Source: DAOUKH01 sp965219875
GTDB lineage: Bacteria; Chloroflexota; Dehalococcoidia; SHYB01
Direction: 5' to 3'
NCBI GenBank assembly: GCA_965219875.1
Contig: CBDCOW010000003.1
Location: 806,001-870,000, forward strand
DNA: 64,000 nucleotides
The notes below the pieces were generated by a model that was not told where the DNA came from, did not search any database, and saw nothing but the letters and a program-made list of their open reading frames with translations. This document shows positions 1-6,896 of this stretch, piece after piece. The stretch's first letter is position 1; each line of letters opens with the position of its first letter. The translations under genes and the position numbers were made by a program.

Positions 1-695
1 ACCACCCGCTGGGGACGGACCAAGTGGGGCGGGACATGCTGGCCCGCGTGATCTGGGGGGCGCGAGTGTCGCTGGCGGCGGGGATCTTCGCGGCGTTGAT
101 TTCCGTGGGCATCGGCGCGCTCCTGGGACTGAGCGCGGGGTTCCTCGGCGGCAAGTGGGACGTCTTCCTCATGCGGGTCGTGGACGTGCTGATGGCCTTC
201 CCGCCGCTGGTGCTCGCGGTCGCGATCGTGGGAGCACTGGGGCCGGGGCTGCGCAACGCGTTGATCGCGACGGGGATCATGGGGATCCCGCTGTACGCGA
301 GGATGGTGCGGTCCGTGATCCTGGTAGAGCGTGAGATGGACTACGTCACGGCGGCCCGCGCCTTGGGCGCGAAGGAATCCCGCATCATGTGGCGCCACGC
401 CTTCCCGGCCACGATTCCGGTGCTCTCCGTCCTGCTCTCGATCGACATCGGCTATAAGATCATCGTGACGGCGGGGCTGAGCTTCCTCGGGCTGGGGAGC
501 CAGCCGCCGACGTCGGACTGGGGCGCCATGCTGTCGGAGGGCCGGGCCTTCATCAGCACGAACCCCCACGTGGCGATCATACCCGGCATCGCGATCTTCT
601 TCGTGGTGCTGGCATTCAACCTCTTGGGCGACGGCATGCGGGACTTCCTCGATCCGAGGACGTCGGGCGTCGTTCCGGAGAACACACGGACATGA
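1..695 (+). CDS. DppC-type peptide/nickel ABC transporter permease (5' end outside window)
   Basis: Inner-membrane permease of a dipeptide/oligopeptide-type ABC importer. The reading frame is open from base 3, and the residues before the first in-frame GTG (HPLGTDQVGRDML) are the conserved block that precedes the first core helix of DppC/OppC proteins, so the true start lies upstream. The BPD_transp_1 core follows with several hydrophobic helices; the EAA-loop region is seen as the AARALGAKESRIMWRH block and the family's LSFLGLGSQPP motif comes later. The partner permease, ATPases and binding protein would be expected before the window. It ends 37 nt before a barrel-fold gene on the same strand. 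Confidence 0.93.
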   Translation, partial: HPLGTDQVGRDMLARVIWGARVSLAAGIFAALISVGIGALLGLSAGFLGGKWDVFLMRVVDVLMAFPPLVLAVAIVGALGPGLRNALIATGIMGIPLYARMVRSVILVEREMDYVTAARALGAKESRIMWRHAFPATIPVLSVLLSIDIGYKIIVTAGLSFLGLGSQPPTSDWGAMLSEGRAFISTNPHVAIIPGIAIFFVVLAFNLLGDGMRDFLDPRTSGVVPENTRT

Positions 696-732
696 CGGCG
701 CGTCTTCGCTTGGACTCATAAGGAGGCAACTC

Positions 733-1515
733 GTGAGCGGACCACTGCTGGAATGGGTTTTCTACCGGAGCGTCGGGCTGGACCGTGAGGACGCGTGGAT
801 CGAGTGGTACGACTATCACCACTACATGGTGATGCAGATGCCGGGGTGGACGTGGGCGCGGATGTACCACGCGCTGATCGGGGAGGAGAAATACCTGGCG
901 CTGTACCGGGTCGAGGACTACAAGGCGCTGGAGCAGGTCTACGGCTGGCCGGACGTGGAGGCGGGCCGGACGGAGGTGATCGAGCACCAGCTTCACCCCG
1001 CGCTGCGGGCCGACTGGGCGGAGAAGCAGAAGCGGGGGTTCGCCGACACCGGCCAGTTCATGTTTAACGGCGGGGCGCGCAAGGACACGGGTCACTGGGG
1101 CTGGCAGCAGCTCGCCGGCTCGACCTTCGACGACCCGCTCCTGGTCGACAACCGGCATCTCGGCATGGAGATGGTCACCGTCCCCGAGGCCGACGCGGCA
1201 CGGTGGAGCGAGTGGTACGGCAAGGAGCGCTTCCCGGCACTCCTCGAACTGCCGGGCGTGGTCGCCGGCGGCTGGTTCGGCATCACGACCGAGGGTTGGG
1301 ACGAGGAGCCCCGTTACCGCTACATGACCCTCTTCGAGCTCGAAGACGAGTCCGCCGCCCTCAACCTCGGCGACCCAACCCGCCGCGGCCCCGAAGCCAA
1401 AGCCTTCTGGGACGACCCGGCGGCCAAGCCCTACTACGCCCTAACCACCGACATCCTCATCGACTACTACCAGCCCATCTCGAAGCACTGGTCGTTTAAG
1501 AAGCAGCAGTGGTAG
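733..1515 (+). CDS. Tandem dimeric alpha/beta-barrel (EthD-like) protein, copy 1
   Basis: 260-residue cytosolic protein of unknown reaction. Two repeated segments (roughly residues 1-65 and 155-215) each carry a W-WY core and a later aromatic-rich beta strand, as in ferredoxin-like dimeric alpha/beta-barrel domains (EthD/ABM type): EWYDYHHY with MPGW in the first, EWYGKERFPALLELPGV in the second. The GTG start has a strong AAGGAGG site 6 nt upstream. It follows the peptide permease with a 37-nt gap, so co-transcription is likely. A clear paralogue lies at 19048-19839 beside HyuB, which suggests a shared role in the catabolic genes. Fold assignment is by pattern; function is not known. Confidence 0.7.
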   Translation: MSGPLLEWVFYRSVGLDREDAWIEWYDYHHYMVMQMPGWTWARMYHALIGEEKYLALYRVEDYKALEQVYGWPDVEAGRTEVIEHQLHPALRADWAEKQKRGFADTGQFMFNGGARKDTGHWGWQQLAGSTFDDPLLVDNRHLGMEMVTVPEADAARWSEWYGKERFPALLELPGVVAGGWFGITTEGWDEEPRYRYMTLFELEDESAALNLGDPTRRGPEAKAFWDDPAAKPYYALTTDILIDYYQPISKHWSFKKQQW

Positions 1516-1565
1516 GGGGGCGGACCAGGGGTGATCGGCTACAACAGCCCACCCTCAAAAAGGTG

Positions 1566-1604
1566 GGAGCGCCACTTGCTCGAAAGCAGTGGCGCTCCGT
1601 TTGT
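1566..1604. terminator. Bidirectional Rho-independent terminator
   Basis: Arms 1566-1575 and 1589-1598 pair perfectly (10 bp). A 1-nt bulge follows, then TGCT-CGAA-AGCA with a stable tetraloop. On the plus strand TTT follows the stem; on the minus strand CACC and TTTTT follow (plus positions 1557-1561). It can end the barrel-protein transcript and the small minus-strand gene at 1630. Confidence 0.8.
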
Positions 1605-1629
1605 CGTGCAGGCCGCGTGCATTGGCCTC

Positions 1630-1755
1630 TTACCGCAGGGCCATCTTCACGGACTGGACAAGAACGTCCCAGTTCGCAGCGATGACCGCGACCGTCACGA
1701 CACCAGCGACCGCCAAAGTCACACCGGTGACGATGGCCTGTTCCACTGACTTCAT
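1630..1755 (-). CDS. 41-residue single-pass membrane peptide
   Basis: Short reading frame starting MKSVEQAIVTGV and ending VKMALR. About residues 7-27 form one hydrophobic Val/Ala/Thr helix; the ends are polar and charged. Support comes from a near-perfect GAAGGAGGGA ribosome site 7-8 nt before the ATG, a stop followed within 30 nt by a hairpin with TTTTT on this strand, and no competing gene. A second ATG slightly upstream reads only ATG-CCA-TGA. The product is unknown; possibilities include a small membrane regulator or a TisB/Ldr-like peptide, without sequence proof. Confidence 0.6.
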   Translation of the reverse strand: MKSVEQAIVTGVTLAVAGVVTVAVIAANWDVLVQSVKMALR

Positions 1756-2195
1756 GGCATTCCCTCCTTCCTTGGCACCGGGAGGGCTAGAGCAAGCATC
1801 GCTCACGTTAACCGCCTCGCGGAGCCACAGAGTTCGAGACCACCGGAGATCCCGCGAAACGAAGCATCCCGGGGACTCGGCTTACCCTTATAACACGAAT
1901 AGCGACGCTCGCACAAGAACGCCAGTTCTGGGCGGCGGTGGATAGCGGGCGGGCCAGACCGCCGTCGTCGGCACCGCCACCACTATTCCAGCGCCCACGA
2001 TCAGTGTCCAGGTCCAGCGTGCTTATCCCTGTCGACTCCATGCCGATGGCCACGGCAATTGCTAGATGATTTCGTTAGGGCTCGGCTCAATGGTGCCACG
2101 ACCAAGTGCCCCCGCGTGCAAAGGAGGGATTGTGGCCTACTGATCCTGTGCGATAGACTTGACGGTGCTCCCTGTCCAGGCCCCCGCCACACAAA
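1756..2195. other. Gene-poor gap, 440 bp
   Basis: No convincing gene on either strand. The ribosome site of the small minus-strand peptide lies at 1761-1770, and a TTATAA box on the minus strand near 1886-1891 could be its promoter. The base composition is less GC-rich than the flanks. No repeat of the dispersed family is present. Confidence 0.5.
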
Positions 2196-2585
2196 ATGAC
2201 CACAGCCAATCAGCCTCAATTCCGTGACAAGCTGCCGGATGGATGCCCGCCCTCCGCCGCAAGAATAGTTACCGAAGCACGTACATTCTTCCGGCTCGTC
2301 AGTACGAACCCACCAACAGACGCCGACTTTGTATCACTCCTAGCACGTGGCTATACCCCAAAGACTGGAACAGACGAATGTCAAGCCAGCGGCCTGTCCC
2401 TATTCGCCAACGAGAAGCAGGCGAGGGCCCGATTGAAGACGCCAAGACACAAAGGTAAGCTCGTTTGCCAGATCACCCTGCAGCCAGGTGCTGGGTACGT
2501 GTTGAAAACGGGCAAGGGGTCACACTTTACCTGGTGGCCATTTGCCGGCTTTAGCATACTGTCGCACTGCCGAGTGGTTCTATGA
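2196..2585 (+). CDS. Hypothetical protein, first gene of a two-gene cassette
   Basis: 129-residue soluble protein. The middle carries an FRLVSTNPPTDADF block, then a cysteine-containing GLSLF segment, and a GSHFTWWPF motif near the C-terminus; I have a general memory of hypothetical proteins with this layout but no function for them. There is no signal peptide or membrane span. The stop overlaps the next start (ATGA, 4 nt), so the two products are translationally coupled. GC content and codon choice look less biased than in neighbouring genes, consistent with acquired DNA. The start has only a weak ribosome site, so an internal start is possible. Confidence 0.65.
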   Translation: MTTANQPQFRDKLPDGCPPSAARIVTEARTFFRLVSTNPPTDADFVSLLARGYTPKTGTDECQASGLSLFANEKQARARLKTPRHKGKLVCQITLQPGAGYVLKTGKGSHFTWWPFAGFSILSHCRVVL

Positions 2586-3730
2586 AGACGATAGCCCTAA
2601 CGCAGGTTCTTGACTATTACGATGGCGTTGAGGTGTTCGCCGGCCAGGACACCATCGGTGGTCATTACGTCGGAATGGCCACCGACGAAGATGGCAACTA
2701 CCTGGTCGTGGGCGTAACCCCCGAGGACCTACGCCAATTCCGCGGCGGTCAACTTGACCTGCGGATGCTCCTCTTGAAGGCCCCCGGCGGGGAGTGGTTT
2801 ATGACGTCCGGGATCGGCGAATCCGGAGAGCCCTTCGTGCTCCAGCCGCAGGATGGCAACATCGTGGATTGTGGCCTTCTTCCCGACGAAGGGGTTCTAC
2901 TTGAGGATACCCCCGTCGACGATTTCGCCTTAAGGCAGGCCCGCGAATGCGGGCGCGTAGTGTTCGAGTTTAGCGCCGAGCCGCCGGAGACGGCAGCAGA
3001 GCATCGTATACGGGCGGAAACCCTGGGCAGCCTGCTGATTCACGTCCAGGCGGTTGTAAGGCACGCCTATAGGGCCGCCTTGCGCGACTTGACCACGAAC
3101 GAGAGGGTTGGGGTTCCGGTGGACGGGCATCTTCTGGACGTCGTGGTTCCAGCGACCGGTGGATCATATCGCATGGCACTGGAGGCCGCGACCCGGCCGG
3201 ATCTGTTCGGTGCAGGCCAGCTTTCGCTAGGACTGAAACGTCTAGATGAGGTATTCTCCAGCGCGGCGAATCCGGCCGCAGCCGAGGGCATTCTTCGGCC
3301 ACACCGTGGGCACCTAGCTGGAGCGTATTTGAATCTGGTCAAGTTCCTGGCGGAGCAGAAGACGGGGCTGCGGTACGGCTGGGCCGACCCCGTGGGTGAC
3401 GAGGTCGCCTATGGGGGCGTCTCGGCGGCCGCTGCAGTGCAACTGGCAGATTCACTCTCCCGCATTGCCAACCTCGACACCGTAGATAGTGAAATAGTCG
3501 GCCATCTCTTCATGCTCAACCTACGAAGAGGGCAGTGGGGGCTGGAGACAGAGAGGGGCAAGAGAATCACCGGAATCGTTGACGAAGGGGGGCCAAGTCT
3601 TGCTGGCCTTATAGGGGACCGTCGTTACCGGTTCCATTGCCTTGAAAAGAACGAAATGGACGTGATGGGGCGCGAGCGCCAAACGTACATCCTGCAACGA
3701 ATCGAGCCGCTACAGGACGACTCCATGTAG
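2582..3730 (+). CDS. Hypothetical protein (DUF6575-like N-terminus), second cassette gene
   Basis: 382-residue soluble protein. Residues 1-75 (VLDYYDGVEVFAGQD, later YLVVGVTPEDL and LDLRMLLL) resemble the N-terminal module I associate with DUF6575 proteins; this is from memory and moderate at best. The middle (about 150-240) is predicted mostly helical, with a possible WYL/SH3-like beta segment at the C-terminal end. It overlaps the preceding gene by 4 nt, so the pair is one unit. It is followed by about 70 bp and then a truncated monooxygenase fragment on the other strand. Such small conserved pairs are often toxin-antitoxin or defence accessories, but nothing in the sequence proves that here. 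Confidence 0.65.
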   Translation: MKTIALTQVLDYYDGVEVFAGQDTIGGHYVGMATDEDGNYLVVGVTPEDLRQFRGGQLDLRMLLLKAPGGEWFMTSGIGESGEPFVLQPQDGNIVDCGLLPDEGVLLEDTPVDDFALRQARECGRVVFEFSAEPPETAAEHRIRAETLGSLLIHVQAVVRHAYRAALRDLTTNERVGVPVDGHLLDVVVPATGGSYRMALEAATRPDLFGAGQLSLGLKRLDEVFSSAANPAAAEGILRPHRGHLAGAYLNLVKFLAEQKTGLRYGWADPVGDEVAYGGVSAAAAVQLADSLSRIANLDTVDSEIVGHLFMLNLRRGQWGLETERGKRITGIVDEGGPSLAGLIGDRRYRFHCLEKNEMDVMGRERQTYILQRIEPLQDDSM

Positions 3731-3799
3731 GAGTGCGCCCGGCGCCCACTTTGACTATCAGTGCCTGCGGGGACCGTCGGTCCGACCGGCAAGCAGCCC

Positions 3800-3912
3800 C
3801 TACCGCGGGGCGCAGCCGCGGATGGCTTCCTTGAATTGGCTCTTGGCCTCTTCGCGGCTGACTTTGATGCCGGGGGGCGTGCGGAGGGAGAGCATGGGGA
3901 GGGTGACGCCGG
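3800..3912 (-). pseudogene. 3'-end remnant of a luciferase-like monooxygenase gene
   Basis: This segment matches the last 113 bp of the monooxygenase at 4701-5714 without gaps: by hand 100 of 113 bases agree (about 88 %). Translated it gives 36 C-terminal residues ending AIRGCAPR plus the stop, with 34 of 36 identical, so most base changes are synonymous. The match stops exactly where the PIN gene stop codon begins (3913). The remnant therefore came from a paralogue that was once under selection and was later cut off. Confidence 0.85.
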
Positions 3913-4374
3913 TTACACGTCCCGAAGGTGCGTGAAGTTCACGGCGACGTCTTCCCCTTTCGCTAGAGCTGCCAAGTAGAGGTCGAGGTCCACAGTGAGT
4001 AGCGGCGCTTCCGCCGTGACGATTTCGAGGAGCGCCGCGTCGGTCAGCCCCAGCCGTCCGAAGGCGCTGTTGCTGGAAGCCTGCGCGCTGGCTACGACAA
4101 TCTCTTCGCTTTCTTGAATGAGGATGCGGAGCTTGTCGAAGAAGCGGGTCCGCTCGGGATCCGCGTGTTGCGCGAGGAGATTGGAGGTTTCCGTGAGGGT
4201 GTTTGGCGTGACGTACACTTGATCCACCCGGCCAAGCCGGTCAACCAAGATATCGTAGTCTTCCGTGGTATACGCTTTCAACCGACGATGCTTGGCAATC
4301 AAGTCCCGCCCGGCACTACCGACGACAAGCAGCACGAGAAGGTTCGCGTCGATGAAGAGGCCGACCGGGGCCAT
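3913..4374 (-). CDS. PIN-domain ribonuclease, VapC-like toxin candidate
   Basis: 153 residues, single PIN domain. The acidic residues expected for a Mg2+-dependent ribonuclease are visible: D9 in FIDAN, E62 in TLTETSNLL, D112 in LTDAALL, D129/D131 in TVDLDLYLA. The upstream partner gene ends 7 nt before its start, giving a two-gene module with toxin second, as in many TA loci, although the partner is not a recognisable VapB or AbrB. The module sits exactly between two copies of a monooxygenase 3' end. The substrate is unknown; tRNA or mRNA cleavage is typical of the family. Confidence 0.82.
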   Translation of the reverse strand: MAPVGLFIDANLLVLLVVGSAGRDLIAKHRRLKAYTTEDYDILVDRLGRVDQVYVTPNTLTETSNLLAQHADPERTRFFDKLRILIQESEEIVVASAQASSNSAFGRLGLTDAALLEIVTAEAPLLTVDLDLYLAALAKGEDVAVNFTHLRDV

Positions 4375-4381
4375 CGGCTTG

Positions 4382-4660
4382 CTAGGAAGCCTTCAGGTAC
4401 CGGTCGGTGAGCGATTCGACCTGGCCGCTCTCGGCATTGATGCGGAGAACCTTATAGGAACGGTCAGCGCGTCCCTCAGATAGCGCAGCGGCCAGGGACC
4501 TCTTCTGATCCCAGGGCCGAGAGAAACCAATCGTAATGCTCCAGGCATTGGCTGCGTCATTGAAGACGACCTCTTCGAGGCCGACGTTTGCAATACCTTC
4601 GTCGGCGAAGATCTCGGCAAGGTACTCTTTCGCGGTTCGTACGGCTTCCTTTACGTCCAT
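4382..4660 (-). CDS. Small PIN-partner protein (putative antitoxin)
   Basis: 92-residue acidic protein beginning MDVKEAVRTAKEYL, with a beta-rich centre (VGLEEVVFND, WSITIGFSRPW) and a YKVLRINAESGQVES strand pair near the end. I recall the same layout in hypothetical proteins next to PIN genes. No helix-turn-helix or AbrB motif is visible, so if it is an antitoxin it is a non-classical one. It lies 7 nt upstream of the PIN gene on the same strand. Alternative: a small PepSY-like fold protein with another role. Confidence 0.7.
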   Translation of the reverse strand: MDVKEAVRTAKEYLAEIFADEGIANVGLEEVVFNDAANAWSITIGFSRPWDQKRSLAAALSEGRADRSYKVLRINAESGQVESLTDRYLKAS

Positions 4661-4700
4661 GGGGCCCTCGTTCTGCGCTCCCCAAGTATTGTAGCGTCCC

Positions 4701-5714
4701 CTACCGCGGCGCGCAGCCGCGAATCGCTTCTTTGAATTGGCGCTTGGCTTCTTCGCGGCTGACGGGGATGCCGGGCGGGGTGCGCAGGGAGAGCATGGGG
4801 AGGGTGACCCCGGCGTCGCGGAAGCGGTTGAGCTGCTCGCGGGCTTCGTCGGGGCCGCCGACGATGCCGAAGGTCTCGATGAGGGCTTCGGGGACGAGGT
4901 CGGCGGCTTCCTCGTACTTACCCTCGCCCCAGGCGGCGCGGACCACGGCGACCTCCTCGGCGAAGCCCGCCTCCTCCATCATCATGCGGTAGCGGGGCAG
5001 CATGTAGGCCTTGAAGGCGGCGCGGTGGCGCATGCGGGCGCGGGCGGTCTGGTCGTCGTCGCTGACGTAGGTGGGGATCATCTGGGCGAGGTCGACGTCG
5101 CCGGGGGCCTTGCCGGCGCGCGCGGCGCCGGTGTCGACCCAGCCGCGGGCGAGGCGGGCCTTCTCGACGGTGTGCCACGTGGTCATGACGCCCTCGCCGA
5201 TCTCGCCCGCGATCTTCGTCATCTTCTCCTGGACGGAGGCGACGTAGACGGGAATCTCGGGCCGGAAGGGCTCGAACCAGAGCTCGTACTCTTCGATGCT
5301 GATCTGCTCGCCCTGATAGGAGACGCGCGCCTCGCGCAGCAACTGGCGGGCGATGTCGACGGCGTCGCGGAGTCGGCGTATGGGGCTGCCGTAGGGGAGT
5401 CCGTGCATCGGGCCGACCTGGGCCTTGTGGTCGGAGCCGACGCCGAGGATGAAGCGGCCCTTGGAGAAGTAGTCGACGGTGGCGGCGGCCATGCCGATGA
5501 TAGGGGCGCTGCGCACGAAGACGCTGGTGATGCAGGTGCCGAGCTGGATGCGCTCGGTGGCCAGGGCGCAGGCGGTGAGGACGGAGAACTGGTCGCCGCA
5601 GCGGCCCTCGGCCATCCAGGCGGACTCGTAGCCGAGCTCCTCGGCATACTGCGCGCACTCCACGAAGTCCGGCGGGGCCATGTCGCCTAGAAAGGCTACG
5701 CCTATTCGCTCCAT
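4701..5714 (-). CDS. LLM-class flavin-dependent oxidoreductase
   Basis: 337-residue bacterial-luciferase-like TIM barrel using FMN or F420. The family pattern is clear: an opening IGVAFLGD strand, YAEELGYESAWMAEG, the LGTCITSVFVRSAP region, FILGVGSDHK, and a C-terminal GGPDEAREQL block. A strong AGGAGG site lies upstream of the ATG. The last 113 bp are repeated at 3800-3912. The substrate is unknown; SAR202-type genomes carry many paralogues proposed to oxidise recalcitrant organic matter. Confidence 0.9.
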   Translation of the reverse strand: MERIGVAFLGDMAPPDFVECAQYAEELGYESAWMAEGRCGDQFSVLTACALATERIQLGTCITSVFVRSAPIIGMAAATVDYFSKGRFILGVGSDHKAQVGPMHGLPYGSPIRRLRDAVDIARQLLREARVSYQGEQISIEEYELWFEPFRPEIPVYVASVQEKMTKIAGEIGEGVMTTWHTVEKARLARGWVDTGAARAGKAPGDVDLAQMIPTYVSDDDQTARARMRHRAAFKAYMLPRYRMMMEEAGFAEEVAVVRAAWGEGKYEEAADLVPEALIETFGIVGGPDEAREQLNRFRDAGVTLPMLSLRTPPGIPVSREEAKRQFKEAIRGCAPR

Positions 5715-5733
5715 TTCGACCTCCTATTATTCA

Positions 5734-5970
5734 GTAGGGGCGCTCCTCGCGGGCGCCCGCTCCCTCCCGTAGGGGCACCCCTTGTGGGTGCCCGTCCCCT
5801 CCGGGCCTCTCCCCCTCTGGGGGAGCACCTCAAACCTCTCCCCCTCTTGGGGGAGCACCATAAACCTCTCCCCCTCTGGGGGAGCACCTCAAACCTCTCC
5901 CCCTCTGGGGGAGACTGAGAGAGGGCGCGCGCCGCTCGGCGCGCGAGCGCCCGTAGGGGCGCTGCTCCCC
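5734..5970. repeat. Dispersed palindromic repeat cluster with a four-copy tandem array
   Basis: Starts with two short GGGCGCCC-type hairpin units (5734-5800). Four tandem copies of a 29-30 bp unit (cctctccccctctggggga plus a short spacer) start at 5806, 5835, 5865 and 5894. The last runs into the GACTGAGAGAGGGCGCGC tail and an inverted GCGCGC hairpin found at several other sites in the window. No coding potential. Confidence 0.85.
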
Positions 5971-5987
5971 CACTGCGACAACCCCGC

Positions 5988-6037
5988 TTGACAAGCCCGC
6001 CAACCCGCCGTAAAGTATCCATACAGAACATATGTTC
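5988..6037 (+). promoter_or_regulatory. Consensus promoter with an SOS (LexA/DinR-type) box, no gene downstream
   Basis: TTGACA at 5988-5993, a 17-nt spacer, TAAAGT at 6011-6016. Ten bases later GAACATATGTTC (6026-6037) is a perfect inverted repeat matching the Gram-positive GAACnnnnGTTC SOS operator and would overlap the transcription start. Downstream on the plus strand only about 200 bp precede the end of a convergent gene, with no convincing reading frame. Confidence 0.55.
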
Positions 6038-6240
6038 CTCACCGGCATGGCCCCTGCGGCCGGTGGGCCATCCTCCGGAGTTGCCAGACCGGCGGGTGGA
6101 CGCGGGAGAGACAGTCCCATTGCCCCTTGCCGGCAAGGGAGACCGGAAAATTGCCTCCCGTGGAATCTGGCGGACGACAGGACCAGCCCAGGTTGCGCGA
6201 AGGTCTCCGTGGGGAGAGCGCTTGAAAAGGGATCCCCTCC
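6038..6240. other. Non-coding gap downstream of the SOS-like promoter
   Basis: No supported gene. It contains stem-forming stretches (ATGGCCC/GGGCCAT at about 6047-6072 and CCTTGCC/GGCAAGG near 6124-6140) and a copy of the GCGCGAAGGTCTCC repeat motif near 6194. It could hold a short structured RNA made from the upstream promoter; that is inference only. Confidence 0.35.
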
Positions 6241-6882
6241 TCATCGGGAGAGGCGCTCCAGGGACTGGATGATGTCGGTGGTGGGGATCACGGCGCCGAA
6301 GCCGTACTCGACCGTTTGCAGGGTGGCTGCATGGCGGGCACGGTCTACGGAAGCGACGGCGTCGGCGGCGAGGACGATGCGGAAGTCGTGGAAGAAGCCG
6401 TCGCGGAGGGTGGACTCGACGCACATCTCGGTGGTGACGCCGCAGATGATGAGGGTGCCGACGTTGCGCGCGCGCAGCACCTGGTCGAGCTCCGTGCCGA
6501 AGAAGGCGGAGTAGCGGCTTTTTGAGATGACGATGTCGGAGGGCTCGACGGGCAGCCTGGACTCGAGGGCGGCGTCCCACGTGCCCGCAACCATGCCGCC
6601 GACCTCGCGCAGGGCGGGGTAGAGCTCGACGAGGAGGCCGCCGTCGGAGTAGTCGGAGCGAAACTCGTACTGGCTGAAGACGATGGGAATGCCGGCGGCG
6701 CGGGAGGCGGCGATCAGGCGCTGAACGGGTTCGACCGTGGTCTTCAGGTCGGAGATGTCGAGGCCGACCTTCGCCATCGACCCCTCGTCGGCGAGGCAGG
6801 AGTTCTGCATATCGACGACGATGAGGGCGGCGTCGCGCCCGATGAGCCCTTCGGTCGAGACCGATTCTTCCGTGGTGGTCAA
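6241..6882 (-). CDS. Isochorismatase-family cysteine hydrolase
   Basis: 213 residues, Rossmann-like cysteine hydrolase fold acting on amides or N-carbamoyl compounds. The catalytic triad is in place: D24 in VVDMQNS, K121 in ISKSRYSAFFGT and C154 in GVTTEMCVEST. TTG start with a GGAGGGGG ribosome site. It is the last gene of a minus-strand run, 14 nt after the monooxygenase at 6897. Isochorismatase, nicotinamidase and N-carbamoylsarcosine amidase share this fold; hydantoinase-type genes nearby make an N-carbamoyl or ureido substrate plausible but not shown. Confidence 0.9.
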   Translation of the reverse strand: MTTTEESVSTEGLIGRDAALIVVDMQNSCLADEGSMAKVGLDISDLKTTVEPVQRLIAASRAAGIPIVFSQYEFRSDYSDGGLLVELYPALREVGGMVAGTWDAALESRLPVEPSDIVISKSRYSAFFGTELDQVLRARNVGTLIICGVTTEMCVESTLRDGFFHDFRIVLAADAVASVDRARHAATLQTVEYGFGAVIPTTDIIQSLERLSR

Positions 6883-6896
6883 GGCCCCCTCCGCCG

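Noticed and set aside
4737..5690. 317-residue open frame on the plus strand opposite the monooxygenase
   Set aside because: It mirrors codon bias of the real gene (Gly/Ala/Asp-rich, no domain) and has no ribosome site; a GC-rich antisense shadow.
5806..5914. CRISPR-like array
   Set aside because: Units are contiguous with joints of only a few, similar bases; there are no unique spacers and no cas genes.
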